A stretch of 64,000 bases of DNA from Desulfobulbaceae bacterium (GTDB lineage Bacteria; Desulfobacterota; Desulfobulbia; Desulfobulbales; SURF-16). Location of the stretch: assembly GCA_020444175.1 (NCBI GenBank), contig JAHLLM010000007.1, forward strand, positions 1-64,000. The letters are read 5' to 3'. The notes beneath the pieces were generated by a model that had not been told where the DNA came from, made no database searches, and saw nothing but the letters and a program-made list of their open reading frames with translations. Made by a program: the position numbers and the translations under genes. Below are positions 35,948-44,683 of this stretch, piece by piece (positions within the stretch are counted from its first letter, which is position 1; every line of letters starts with the position of its first letter).

Positions 35948-36934
35948 ATGATAGAAAAAAAGCACTGGGAAAATCTGAGACAGGCCATAGGCAAATTTCC
36001 ATCCGTCAACATACTTGTTGTTGGCGATATAATAGTAGATCATTTTATCTGGGGGTCTGTTTCTCGCATCTCTCCGGAAGCACCCGTCCCTGTTGTCAAC
36101 GTGACGGACGAGACGCTTCTCCTGGGCGGTTCGGCTAATGTGCTGCATAACCTTTACGCCCTTGGAGCCAAGGCTTCCATCTGCGGCGTTATTGGTGATG
36201 ATGCAATGGGAGAACATCTCCTGACCTTGCTCGATGAAATAGATTCTCCCAAGAACGGAGTCATCAAAACCAATGACAGACCGACAACGAAAAAAAGCAG
36301 AATAATCGCTCAGAATCAGCAGGTTGTCCGCGTTGACCGGGAAAAATCCGGTCCTCTCAGCAAAAACACCATTGCCGACCTCTGCGCATTTCTTGATTCT
36401 CATCTTTCTTCTTTTGACGCAGTCATTGTATCTGATTACAGCAAAGGTGTCATCTGTGCTCCACTCATGGACCATTTGCGCAAAAAACTCCAGGACCTGC
36501 AGATCCCCATGATTGTTGATCCCAAACCCTTTCATGCAGATCTTTTTCATGATGCAACCATTATTACTCCCAATCATCATGAAGCTGAACTGATGTCCGG
36601 GATTGAGATAGATGACGATGAGTCGCTGCTGCAGGCTGCCTCAACACTGCTTGACAAATCAGGCAGCACCGCCGTACTGATAACAAGAGGTGAAGCCGGA
36701 ATGGCTCTTCTGGAAAAAAAGAAGCAGATTTTCACCATCCCCACTGTTGCCAAAGAAATTTATGACGTCACCGGAGCAGGAGATACGGTCATTGCAAGTC
36801 TCTCACTCGGACTAGCCAGCGGTCTTTCTTTTGCCGAAGCTGCGACACTGGCAAATTTTGCAGCCGGTATTGTCGTCGGTAAGGTTGGGACGGCAACGGC
36901 ATCCGCCACAGAACTTTTGGAGATTTTATCATGA
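35948..36934 (+). CDS. hldE1: D-glycero-beta-D-manno-heptose-7-phosphate kinase (HldE N-domain type)
   Basis: This 328-residue PfkB-family sugar kinase has VVGDIIVDHFIWGSVSRISP (about 25-44), the GGSANVLHNLYALGA motif and the C-terminal catalytic DVTGAGDTVIA with its base aspartate. It corresponds to the kinase half of HldE/RfaE. No cytidylyltransferase/adenylyltransferase domain follows, so it is a one-domain enzyme. It makes heptose-1,7-bisphosphate for LPS inner core. It is coupled by ATGA overlap to the following yicC gene. Confidence 0.88.
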   Translation: MIEKKHWENLRQAIGKFPSVNILVVGDIIVDHFIWGSVSRISPEAPVPVVNVTDETLLLGGSANVLHNLYALGAKASICGVIGDDAMGEHLLTLLDEIDSPKNGVIKTNDRPTTKKSRIIAQNQQVVRVDREKSGPLSKNTIADLCAFLDSHLSSFDAVIVSDYSKGVICAPLMDHLRKKLQDLQIPMIVDPKPFHADLFHDATIITPNHHEAELMSGIEIDDDESLLQAASTLLDKSGSTAVLITRGEAGMALLEKKKQIFTIPTVAKEIYDVTGAGDTVIASLSLGLASGLSFAEAATLANFAAGIVVGKVGTATASATELLEILS

Positions 36935-37818
36935 ATTATCCGCTAAGCATGACGGCCTTTGGTCGTGGCGAGCAGGTTTCGGATGCCGGAGGCTGGGTTG
37001 TTGAACTCCGATCCTTGAATCACAGATTCTGCGATGTTCGCATCAAAATGCCCCGCCAGTACACTATGCTGGAAGAAAAGATAAAAAGAGAAGTCACCAG
37101 ATTTTACAGCAGGGGCCATGTTGAAGTGGTGATAACACCTCCTGCAGATATTGTTGATACAAAAAATCTGAATGTCAATCTTCCACTTGCTCGTCAATAT
37201 CACAACTGCCTTCTGGAGCTAAAAGAAGAACTTCATTTCAACAGCGCGGAATCAGAGCTGTCTCTGGTGGCAAACTATCCCAATGTCATTACAGCAAACG
37301 ATGAACATGAAGACCTTGATCTGGTATGGGATATGCTGTCCAAGGCACTGCAGCAGTCCCTTGATTTTGCCCAAGATATGCGGGAACGTGAGGGCATCAG
37401 CCTGAAAAAAGATCTTCTTGCACGCCTTGATTTCCTTTCCACTACCAAGGAACGCATAGAAGAAAAAATTCCCCAGTTCACTTTACAGAAACAACAAACA
37501 CTCCAGGAAAGAATCGGCAAACTGACCGAAGGAATAGATCTCGATCCCGACAGAATAGCCCAGGAGATTGCCATAATTGCCGACAAGGCTGACGTTACGG
37601 AAGAGCTTGTCAGACTGACAAGCCACATTGAGCAATTCAGGCATTTTCTTGAAAAGCAGGAACCCGTTGGCAGACGCCTTGATTTTCTTTTGCAGGAATT
37701 TCTTCGTGAAATTAACACAATGGCCTCAAAGATTTCTGATGTCGGCGTTGCCCACCAGGCTGTTGAGCTCAAGAATGAAGTTGAAAAGATGAGAGAGCAG
37801 GTACAGAACCTGGAATAA
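36931..37818 (+). CDS. yicC: YicC family protein (endoribonuclease-like)
   Basis: This 295-residue protein has the YicC N-terminal pattern [31 protein letters not shown] and a C-terminal domain with [20 protein letters not shown] (DUF1732), ending in [13 protein letters not shown]. The family includes enzymes reported to cleave RNA in E. coli. It is often placed next to remA-like and gmk genes, as here. The start overlaps the kinase gene by four bases. Confidence 0.9.
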   Translation: MNYPLSMTAFGRGEQVSDAGGWVVELRSLNHRFCDVRIKMPRQYTMLEEKIKREVTRFYSRGHVEVVITPPADIVDTKNLNVNLPLARQYHNCLLELKEELHFNSAESELSLVANYPNVITANDEHEDLDLVWDMLSKALQQSLDFAQDMREREGISLKKDLLARLDFLSTTKERIEEKIPQFTLQKQQTLQERIGKLTEGIDLDPDRIAQEIAIIADKADVTEELVRLTSHIEQFRHFLEKQEPVGRRLDFLLQEFLREINTMASKISDVGVAHQAVELKNEVEKMREQVQNLE

Positions 37819-37840
37819 GTTACACAGGAGTTTTATTTTT

Positions 37841-38116
37841 ATGGACCAGAGAATGATAAACGTGGGATTCGGTAACTCAGTTGTCGCAAGCCGCGTGCTT
37901 GCCGTTGTCAACCCGAAATCCTCGCCCATCAAGAAGCTGAAGGAAGAGGCAAAAGAGCAAAAAAAGCTCATAGATGTTACTGAAGGCAGAAAAACACGTT
38001 CGATTATAATCCTTGACAGTAATCATGTCATTTTATCTGCTGTTCAGCCGGATACAATTAATCAGAGGTTCGCCCCTGCATCTCTTCCTAAAACCCAAGG
38101 AGACGATGAACTTTGA
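37841..38116 (+). CDS. RemA/DUF370-like DNA-binding regulatory protein
   Basis: This 91-residue protein begins [20 protein letters not shown] after a four-residue lead and has [20 protein letters not shown], matching the DUF370/RemA family. In Bacillus RemA activates biofilm matrix genes. In proteobacteria the role is unclear, though the yicC-remA-gmk order is conserved in many bacteria. AGGAG is present nine bases before the ATG at 37841. Confidence 0.88.
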   Translation: MDQRMINVGFGNSVVASRVLAVVNPKSSPIKKLKEEAKEQKKLIDVTEGRKTRSIIILDSNHVILSAVQPDTINQRFAPASLPKTQGDDEL

Positions 38117-38748
38117 GAGGAAACCTTATCATCATTTCAGCACCTTCCGGAACGGGCAAAACAACTATCCTCAAAGAGCTTTTTTCACAGACAGAGGGCA
38201 TTACCTTCTCCGTTTCCCATACAACGCGGGCCCCGAGAGCCGGTGAGACGGACGGTGTTGATTATCACTTCACCAGCAAGGATGTTTTCAAAAAAATGTG
38301 CACTGCTGATGAATTTATTGAATGGGCTGAAGTCCACGGCAATTTTTACGGCACCAGCAAAAAGGAGGTCAACAAACACCTTGATCAGGGAGTTGATGTT
38401 TTCCTTGATATTGATGTGCAGGGAGCCCGACAGGTCCGTAAAAAAATAGAAAAAGAGTGTTTCTCAATTTTTATTGTGCCGCCTTCCTGGGAGGAACAGG
38501 AAAAACGTCTGCGCGGGCGGGGCACGGATTCCGATGAAACAATTAAACTTCGCCTTGCCAATGCCAGAAAGGAAATGGCGGACGCAGACCTTTATGATTT
38601 CATGATCATCAATGATACCGTCAACCGGGCAGCATCTGTTCTCAGGGCAATCGTCATTGCCGAACGATGCAGGAACAGACGAGATGCGGAAGGAAAGCCG
38701 CTTCTTTTACCTTCTTCCACCCCTCTTCCCCCACAAAATAAAGAGTGA
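38113..38748 (+). CDS. gmk: Guanylate kinase
   Basis: This 211-residue protein has the P-loop [11 protein letters not shown] (about 8-18), [20 protein letters not shown] (GMP-binding) and [10 protein letters not shown], as in GMP kinase (GMP + ATP to GDP + ADP). The start is a TTG overlapping the TGA of the preceding gene (TTGA), with AAGGAG about ten bases upstream. The overlap suggests coupling. Length matches typical Gmk. Confidence 0.92.
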   Translation: MRGNLIIISAPSGTGKTTILKELFSQTEGITFSVSHTTRAPRAGETDGVDYHFTSKDVFKKMCTADEFIEWAEVHGNFYGTSKKEVNKHLDQGVDVFLDIDVQGARQVRKKIEKECFSIFIVPPSWEEQEKRLRGRGTDSDETIKLRLANARKEMADADLYDFMIINDTVNRAASVLRAIVIAERCRNRRDAEGKPLLLPSSTPLPPQNKE

Positions 38749-38752
38749 TAAT

Positions 38753-39574
38753 TTGACCAGCGAACGGCATCCACGTAAAAAAACAGATCATTCAGCCAGA
38801 ACACCTAAAAACACAGGGCTGGATGAAAAAAAACTCTTTGAGGAAAATCATGTCTGGGGAACCCATCCTGTTCACGAGTTGCTGCTGACCAGGCCCAGAT
38901 CAATTCATGAGATCCTCATAGAAAAAAATAAGACGAGCAATAAGCTGCAAACCATCATCGATCTGGCAAGAAAAGAGCACGTTAAAATAAAATTTGCCAA
39001 TGAACTGCGGATAGGTGGTCCCAGGATAAATCACCAGGGTATCATCGCCAGGGTTATGGCCCAGGAAACCTTGAATGACGACGCTTTTTTTGCCCTGTTA
39101 TCGGAAACAAAAAAACCAGTCCTGCTTGCCCTTGATTCAATCCAGGACCCCCATAACCTCGGGGCCATTATCCGTTCCGCTTCTGCTGCCGGGGTAACAG
39201 GCCTTATCCTGCCCAAAGACCGCTCCGCCCCATTAAGCGGAACAGTGGCTAAAATATCAGCCGGAGCCTTAAGCCACCTTCCTGTTTGTCAAACTACAAA
39301 TTTTGTCAGAATGCTGCAGAAACTGAAAGAAAAGGGCATCTGGATATACGGCACCATCAAGGAAGGCGGCAACTCAATTTTCTCAACTGATTTTTCCGGC
39401 CCAGTCTGCCTTGTCATTGGAGGGGAAGAAAAGGGTCTTCGACCTCTGGTTAAAGAACAATGCGATTTCCGGGTGACAATTCCCATGAAAGGTAAACTTG
39501 ATTCATTAAACGCTTCGGTTGCAGCAGGGATTATTCTTTTTGAAATTGTTCGTCAAAATACGATGGTCTCGTAA
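38753..39574 (+). CDS. rlmB: SpoU/TrmH family 23S rRNA (guanosine-2'-O-)-methyltransferase, RlmB-like
   Basis: The 273-residue protein has an N-terminal substrate-binding domain (WGTHPVHELLLTRPRSI). A C-terminal SPOUT domain has DSIQDPHNLGAIIRSASAAG, LVIGGEEKGLRPLV and LDSLNASVAAGIILFEI, the three SpoU motifs. The start is taken as a TTG at 38753, five bases after the gmk stop, because earlier starts in the frame lie inside gmk. The N-terminal 25 residues are basic. The rRNA target is inferred from RlmB similarity. Confidence 0.85.
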   Translation: MTSERHPRKKTDHSARTPKNTGLDEKKLFEENHVWGTHPVHELLLTRPRSIHEILIEKNKTSNKLQTIIDLARKEHVKIKFANELRIGGPRINHQGIIARVMAQETLNDDAFFALLSETKKPVLLALDSIQDPHNLGAIIRSASAAGVTGLILPKDRSAPLSGTVAKISAGALSHLPVCQTTNFVRMLQKLKEKGIWIYGTIKEGGNSIFSTDFSGPVCLVIGGEEKGLRPLVKEQCDFRVTIPMKGKLDSLNASVAAGIILFEIVRQNTMVS

Positions 39575-39625
39575 AAATTCTCTACCAGCACCTGTTGAAA
39601 AACGTATTTTACTCAAATAATATTG

Positions 39626-39808
39626 TGATTACCACTGAAACTCAGCCAGTCTTGCAGCAGATACTGTAATGCATTAATAATTCAAAAAATACTGTCTACA
39701 CATAAGTCATTCCCGCGAAAGCGGGAATCCAGAGTAGCTGGCTAGTCCGCCTAGATTCCCGCTTTCGCGGGAATGACGTATAAAAAGGCTGAAGATGAGT
39801 GGTAATCA
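39626..39808. mobile_element. MITE-like element, family B, copy 2 (183 bp, inverted)
   Basis: Perfect 11-bp inverted repeats tgattaccact (39626-39636) and agtggtaatca (39798-39808) bound a copy of the element at 5032-5214 in reverse orientation, with only a few mismatches. An 11-bp direct repeat aaataatattg lies at both sides (39615-39625 and 39810-39820, one base off on the right). It separates rlmB-like and the convergent response-regulator gene. No open frame is present. Confidence 0.88.
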
Positions 39809-39833
39809 AAAATAATATTGGAGAATAAAAGGA

Positions 39834-40421
39834 TTAGCCCATAAGCTTGTGTTTGAGCTCTTCAATCTCTTCCATGGCCTGCTTGTAACAATCAGGACAA
39901 TATCCATGGCTTATGCCGAGACCGGTTTTCCTGCTGATAAACTGGTCCAGTTCAAGCCATTCGCCATTTGAATTATCTGCCCCCTCAAAACGAACCTTGC
40001 GACAGGTGTCACAGAGGGGAAGAATTTTTTCGTATATTTTGATTTTACGTGTAAGCTCCTGCTGCTCAAGGCTCTTTGCAATTCGAATCAGCAGTTCACC
40101 GCTTTCACAGGGTTTTAAAAGGTAATCTGAGGCGCCAAGACGCAACGCTTCAATTGCAGAAGCAACTTCTCCGTAACCGGTAAGGATAATGACCACCAAT
40201 TCAGGATCTATCTCTTTGGCGACCCGTAACACTTCCAATCCACTCATCCCTTCCATCATCAGATCGGTTACAAGCAGATTATAGTAATTCTCTCTGATAA
40301 GGTCCAGACCCTCAACGCCATTGGCGGCAGTTTCCACCTCGTAGCCTGTCTGCTCAAGTTCAAACTTGAGGCAATCAAGGATTATCGGCTCATCATCAAT
40401 TATGAGAATTTTCTTTGCCAT
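39834..40421 (-). CDS. Response regulator with C-terminal cysteine pair domain
   Basis: This 195-residue protein has a receiver domain (residues 1-120) with acidic pair IIDDEP, phospho-acceptor D53 in LLVTDLMM, a conserved threonine in ILTGYG and lysine in LLKPCE. The remaining ~65 residues contain CDTC and CPDC pairs, a possible zinc site. The middle of this tail, WLELDQFISRKTGLGISHGY, is a common linker in receiver proteins of Desulfobacterota (pattern recall). There is no DNA-binding domain. It is downstream of the S1 protein gene, with 16 bp between. Confidence 0.82.
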   Translation of the reverse strand: MAKKILIIDDEPIILDCLKFELEQTGYEVETAANGVEGLDLIRENYYNLLVTDLMMEGMSGLEVLRVAKEIDPELVVIILTGYGEVASAIEALRLGASDYLLKPCESGELLIRIAKSLEQQELTRKIKIYEKILPLCDTCRKVRFEGADNSNGEWLELDQFISRKTGLGISHGYCPDCYKQAMEEIEELKHKLMG

Positions 40422-40437
40422 AACATTTGAGGGGTTG

Positions 40438-41679
40438 CTACTTGAGCTTCTTTTTCAACAGGTCTCCCAATGTTCCCATGGAGCTCTCTTTACTCCCGCC
40501 ACCTGCCTTAAAACGCTGGTATTCCTGCTGCATAGTATCTTCAGGCTCTTTTTTCTTTTTCTTTTTACCCTGTTTTTTTGCTTCAATCTGCGGCACTGAA
40601 AGCGAAATTCGTTTTTGATCAGTGTCAATGTTATCAATACGAACCTCAACAGCTTCGCCTTCCAGCACGACTTCCCTGGGATGATTGATCCTGCGCCCTC
40701 CCCCCAGGTTGGAAATATGGATCAACCCGTCTATTCCAGGCTCCAGGGTAACAAAAGCACCGAAGTCAACAAGCCGCGCCACAGTACCGGTCATGACCGT
40801 GCCCTCCTGCAGGGTGCAGGAATTCCACGGATCCGACTGGGTGTCACGCAGGCTGAAGGAATAGCGATCCTTGTCCCAATCGAGTTTTTTTACTGCCACC
40901 TCAACCTTCTGCCCTTGTTCCAATACTCCATGAATATCTGTGGTGCGTCCCCAACTGATCTCCGATATCGGTATCAAACCCTCAATTCCGCCCACATCCA
41001 CAAAAGCCCCGAATTCACGAATCGAGGTGATCTCTCCGGGAATTATCTGACCAACTTCCAGGGTTTCTTTAAGAGCCTCTTTCTGCTCGGCCCTCTGCTC
41101 TTCAAGAATTTTTCTATGCGAGAGGATGATATTTCTGCCGTTTTCTTTGAATTCGATAATCTGAAAGGGGTATTGCTGACCGATAAACTGTTCCGTATCG
41201 GAAACTTTATGCAAACTCATCTGGGAGAAAGGGCAGAAGGCACGGACACTGCCGCCTATCTTGACCTCAAATCCACCCTTGATTTCCTTTGTCACAGTAC
41301 CGTCGACGGGTATGCGACTGCGATACGCCTCTTCGAGATGAGCCTTTGCAGCAGATCCGCCTATTTTCGTGGTGAAAATCCTTTCATTTCGCTCAACAGA
41401 GAGGAAATAGACTTCAATTTTATCCCCTTCCTTGACAGAGACTTCACCTTTGTCATCAACAAGCTCGCTCAGGGCAAGGGAGCCCTCGCTTTTGCCGCCA
41501 AGGTCAAGAAAAGCCCAATCCTTTGTAATACGAACTATCTCTGCTTCCACCTTCTGCCCCGGCTCAAGGCGATCTAAAGTTGCCTCACTGGCGTCAAACA
41601 TTTCGGCAAAACCCATTTCTTCATTGCCGTTCTCATCCTGAACAGGGGTATTCTCTGGTGATGAACTCTCTTGATTCAT
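40438..41679 (-). CDS. S1 RNA-binding domain protein (RpsA-like, four S1 domains)
   Basis: This 413-residue protein has four S1 domains (about 38-110, 120-190, 205-280, 290-365). Two clear examples are GQIIPGEITSIREFGAFVDV and GTVMTGTVARLVDFGAFVTL. A lysine-rich KKKKKK stretch lies near the C-terminus. It resembles ribosomal protein S1, which has six domains in E. coli, but is shorter. It probably binds mRNA or the ribosome. The ATG at 41679 is ten bases after AAGGAG. A TTG nine bases upstream would be too close to that site. Confidence 0.85.
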   Translation of the reverse strand: MNQESSSPENTPVQDENGNEEMGFAEMFDASEATLDRLEPGQKVEAEIVRITKDWAFLDLGGKSEGSLALSELVDDKGEVSVKEGDKIEVYFLSVERNERIFTTKIGGSAAKAHLEEAYRSRIPVDGTVTKEIKGGFEVKIGGSVRAFCPFSQMSLHKVSDTEQFIGQQYPFQIIEFKENGRNIILSHRKILEEQRAEQKEALKETLEVGQIIPGEITSIREFGAFVDVGGIEGLIPISEISWGRTTDIHGVLEQGQKVEVAVKKLDWDKDRYSFSLRDTQSDPWNSCTLQEGTVMTGTVARLVDFGAFVTLEPGIDGLIHISNLGGGRRINHPREVVLEGEAVEVRIDNIDTDQKRISLSVPQIEAKKQGKKKKKKEPEDTMQQEYQRFKAGGGSKESSMGTLGDLLKKKLK

Positions 41680-41693
41680 GTCAATCAAACTCC

Positions 41694-42209
41694 TTACTCT
41701 GCTAATTTCATAGGCTCACCGACCTCGACTTTTTCTACAGTACGGGATGAGCTGTCAAGTATGGCAAAAGCCGGTTGGGTGTCTTTGCCAAGCATTTCAC
41801 CCGGGTTAATCAATAAAGTATTTCCGACTTCTTCCACACAATATCGATGATTATGTCCACAGCAGACAACATCAAAACTCCCCTGACAGGCAATGCCTCT
41901 GGCAACCTGGGGGTAATGATGAAAAGCGATTTTCATTCCTCCGGCCTCCACAGCACCCAGTACGCCATGATGGGTAATGGATGGGAACCTGGTCCCGCAG
42001 CCCTGGGAAATGAGATGCTGGTCTCCTACATTATTTCCATAAATAATATGAACCGCCCCTGCAAATCGGGCCAACTCATCAAGCATGAACGGAGAAATCA
42101 AATCTCCGCAATGTATAAGCAGCTGTACATTATAGGCATTGCAATAAATCACTGCTGCACGCAGATTTGCGATCTGGTCATGTGTATCTGATAAAATAGC
42201 AATTCTCAT
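41694..42209 (-). CDS. YfcE-type metallophosphoesterase
   Basis: The 171-residue protein has metal-binding motifs of calcineurin-like phosphodiesterases: AILSDTHDQ (D and H), HCGDLISP, YGNNVGD and CCGHNHR. It is the YfcE/MJ0936 family size. It hydrolyses phosphodiesters in vitro, with unknown natural substrate. The start at 42209 is used because a longer frame would include the hairpin at 42233-42260. It is 14 bp upstream of the S1 protein gene. Confidence 0.85.
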   Translation of the reverse strand: MRIAILSDTHDQIANLRAAVIYCNAYNVQLLIHCGDLISPFMLDELARFAGAVHIIYGNNVGDQHLISQGCGTRFPSITHHGVLGAVEAGGMKIAFHHYPQVARGIACQGSFDVVCCGHNHRYCVEEVGNTLLINPGEMLGKDTQPAFAILDSSSRTVEKVEVGEPMKLAE

Positions 42210-42232
42210 AAATTTACACCGTAAACAAACTA

Positions 42233-42260
42233 ACCACAAAGGCATTTATGCCTTTGTGGT
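42233..42260 (-). terminator. Hairpin terminator between the cobD-like and yfcE-like genes
   Basis: A perfect 13-bp inverted repeat accacaaaggcat / atgcctttgtggt with a 2-base loop lies 57 bp after the stop of the cobD-like gene. On the minus strand it is followed by tagtttgttt, a weak U-rich run. It probably ends transcription of murI-lolA-cobU-cobD, or acts as an attenuator before yfcE. Confidence 0.65.
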
Positions 42261-42316
42261 AAATATTACCAACCTGATGTCCTACTTAAACCCTGAATCA
42301 AGATAACAGAATTAAC

Positions 42317-43372
42317 TTAAAATATCTCAGACAAAGCATCAAGACAGAGCGTATTCTCTTTGCGTGCCTTTAAGGACATGCGAAAATAATGATTATCAAG
42401 CCCGTCGAAGGAGGCACAATTTCGAATCATTATCCTTTTCTTTAACAACTCTTCATGTACCTCGTCTGCCGTGATACTTTTTCTGATATGACAAAGAATA
42501 AAGTTTGCCCGACCGGGAACCACGTCAATGCCGCTCAGTTTGTTAAGAGAATCTACAAAAAAAGGCCGCTCTTTTTCCAGAAATTGCAGAACGTCTTCAA
42601 CATACGTATCCGCATGTTGAAAAAGATATTCGCCCGCCAGTTGAGCGATTCTGTTTACTCCCCACGGTTTTCTCTGTCCGGTTAACCTGTCCAAATTATC
42701 GGAATGAGAGACAAGAAAACCGAGTCTGAGGCCGGGAATACCGTAAATCTTTGATGAAGAACAGAGGAGAAAGAGATTTGGCGGCAAATCAAAATCAAGG
42801 AGTGATTTTTCCCTGGTAAAGGGGAGATAGGATTCATCCACCAGGAAAATACTCTCCTTGTGCTGCATTATCATGTCATGAAGTTCGCGGCTCTCAGTCA
42901 AACGCCCTGTTGGATTATTGGGATTGCAGATAAAAACAAGCTCTCCTCCCTGCAATTCACCGCTGAGTTCATTCAAATCGAGGAAAAACTCCTTGTCCGG
43001 AGACAACATAAAGTCTCTCGCAGGCACTTTGGCCCACTGGCAGGCAAGTCGATAGTCCGAATAAGTGGGATTAACAATAATTGCCCGTTTGTGAGCAAAA
43101 GCCGTAGGCAGGGCAAAAATAAATTCGGTTGTCCCGTTGCCGACAAGAATCTCTTTTTCACTCACCCCATACTTGTCGGCAAAAATCTTCCGCAGGGTCT
43201 CACTGGAAGTCTCGGGAAGATAGGAAATCTGATCAAGCCCGGCAGTCAGAGTTTCCTTTAAACCAGGAACCATGCCAAGAGGGGAAAGGTTACTGCTCAT
43301 ATCAATGAGATCAGTTACTTTACAGCCCAATTTCTTTGCAGTTGCAACAATATTTCCACCATGAATATTCAT
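42317..43372 (-). CDS. cobD: CobD-like threonine-phosphate decarboxylase / HisC-type aminotransferase
   Basis: The 351-residue fold-type I PLP enzyme starts MNIHGGNIVATAKKLGCKV, typical of CobD, with FICNPNNPTGRL, VDESYLPF and the PLP lysine in SSSKIYGIPGLRLGF. CobD makes aminopropanol phosphate for the cobalamin nucleotide loop. HisC-like aminotransferases are close relatives, so the call rests partly on the HGGN start and the nearby cobU gene. It is 82 bp downstream of cobU in the same direction. Confidence 0.78.
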   Translation of the reverse strand: MNIHGGNIVATAKKLGCKVTDLIDMSSNLSPLGMVPGLKETLTAGLDQISYLPETSSETLRKIFADKYGVSEKEILVGNGTTEFIFALPTAFAHKRAIIVNPTYSDYRLACQWAKVPARDFMLSPDKEFFLDLNELSGELQGGELVFICNPNNPTGRLTESRELHDMIMQHKESIFLVDESYLPFTREKSLLDFDLPPNLFLLCSSSKIYGIPGLRLGFLVSHSDNLDRLTGQRKPWGVNRIAQLAGEYLFQHADTYVEDVLQFLEKERPFFVDSLNKLSGIDVVPGRANFILCHIRKSITADEVHEELLKKRIMIRNCASFDGLDNHYFRMSLKARKENTLCLDALSEIF

Positions 43373-43454
43373 ATTGTATTATCCCAACTCAACTTTCTTT
43401 CTGGTCACGAGTAAATAACATTTTAGTTAGTCATCTCTAATAAATTCTGATTCC

Positions 43455-43991
43455 TTATTTCTTCAAATAAAGAGGCAATCCCGCTGCAACAAAAACCACC
43501 TTACTGCAATGCCTTCCTATCTGCTGATTACACCATCCGGCCAGATCCCTGAACCTGCGGGAAAGTCTGGATTCCGGAACGATTCCAAGCCCAACCTCAT
43601 TTGACACAAGAACAACCGAGGCCAAACACTCATCCACGGCCTTCCCCAGCTCTCTGATTCTTTCCTCAATTTGACAATCAGACAAATCAGCAAGCAATAA
43701 ATTAGTCAGCCACAAGGTCAGACAATCGACAAGACACACGCCATCATTTACCGAGGCCTTTCGCAAAACAGAGGCAATCTCCAGGGGTTCCTCAACGTCC
43801 AGCCATTCCCCTTTCCTTCTCTCCTTATGGAGATCCACCCTGCGCTGCATCTCTTTGTCACTCCCGACAACAGAGGTGGCAACATAGGTCTTTTGTTTAA
43901 AATTTTCAGCTATCCACTCTTCAGCAAATCTGCTTTTCCCACTTCGGCAGCCGCCGAGAACAAGCATTGTCTGTTTTATTTTGCTTTGCAT
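43455..43991 (-). CDS. cobU: Adenosylcobinamide kinase / guanylyltransferase (CobU/CobP)
   Basis: This 178-residue protein has the P-loop LGGCRSGKSRFAEEW (about 12-26), YVATSVVGSDKEMQRRV with the RV motif, and a SNEVGLGIVPE segment. This is the CobU pattern that phosphorylates and then adds GMP to adenosylcobinamide in B12 assembly. The residue HKERR is at the usual position for the guanylylated histidine. It is downstream of lolA, 34 bp, and no cobalamin riboswitch was found upstream. Confidence 0.9.
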   Translation of the reverse strand: MQSKIKQTMLVLGGCRSGKSRFAEEWIAENFKQKTYVATSVVGSDKEMQRRVDLHKERRKGEWLDVEEPLEIASVLRKASVNDGVCLVDCLTLWLTNLLLADLSDCQIEERIRELGKAVDECLASVVLVSNEVGLGIVPESRLSRRFRDLAGWCNQQIGRHCSKVVFVAAGLPLYLKK

Positions 43992-44025
43992 TTTGTAAGA
44001 GCGACCAGAGCAACACGCAAAAAGC

Positions 44026-44682
44026 TTACTGCCTGATTATCTCTGTTCCTTCCGGAGGTGTGAACTTGAAAAAATCTTTTGGGAATGATTCATTGACAGC
44101 CATATTGGAGAACAGCAAATCAGTTGTACTGCCGAGATGATCAAGTATCTGCAGCCTGTTTACCCAAAAAGTATCTTTATCAACCCAGACATAGAGAGTT
44201 TCCACCTGGGCGTGGGTCTTTCTTGGAGTCAGCTGAATAGTGTAACTCCCATCCTTTTTCATATGTTCCGGTACGGAATCCACCTTAAAATCACGTAATA
44301 CATTGCCGTTTCCCGAAAAAAAATTATAGGTGATATCTTCCTTGAGATATTCCCGGGCCGGGGTAACAATCATCTGATTCTCAGCGGAAAAATAAAGTGA
44401 AAACATTTCGCCGTCACTGACAAGAACCTGTTTGGAGGGAGATGTGTAATCCCAGCGTAAAAGACCGGGTTTCCGGATAACCATTGTGCCGCTACCTCTT
44501 CGATCCCGATGACGAATTCCGCTTATGCTGGATATCTGCTGAAAATCTGCTTTAAATGAAGTTGTTTTCTCGTAGATTTCCTGTGTCCGTCTGGCTATTT
44601 CTTCCGCATCGGGTTCGGCGCCAAACGCGGCAATCGGATAAAGAACCAAGCCGATCAATATCATAAAAAGTACATTTTTCAC
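44026..44682 (-). CDS. lolA: Outer-membrane lipoprotein carrier LolA-like
   Basis: This 218-residue protein has a signal peptide (KNVLFMILIGLVLYPIAAFGAEP) and a LolA fold with YEKTTSFKADFQQIS, GTMVIRKPGLLRWDY and KFTPPEGTEII at the end. LolA carries lipoproteins through the periplasm from LolCDE to the outer membrane. A GTG start at 44682 is chosen because GGAGG precedes it by eight bases. The preceding murI stop codon is two bases upstream. An ATG inside murI (44706) would spoil the signal peptide start. Confidence 0.85.
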   Translation of the reverse strand: MKNVLFMILIGLVLYPIAAFGAEPDAEEIARRTQEIYEKTTSFKADFQQISSISGIRHRDRRGSGTMVIRKPGLLRWDYTSPSKQVLVSDGEMFSLYFSAENQMIVTPAREYLKEDITYNFFSGNGNVLRDFKVDSVPEHMKKDGSYTIQLTPRKTHAQVETLYVWVDKDTFWVNRLQILDHLGSTTDLLFSNMAVNESFPKDFFKFTPPEGTEIIRQ

Positions 44683-44683
44683 T

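Noticed and set aside
38612-38752. N-terminal extension of the RlmB-like gene into gmk
   Set aside because: The extension would overlap gmk by more than 130 bases in another frame and adds no conserved residues. The TTG at 38753 is more likely.
40615-41577. 320-residue open frame on the plus strand opposite the S1 protein gene
   Set aside because: It mirrors the S1-domain gene and has no recognisable protein features. It is a shadow of coding on the other strand.
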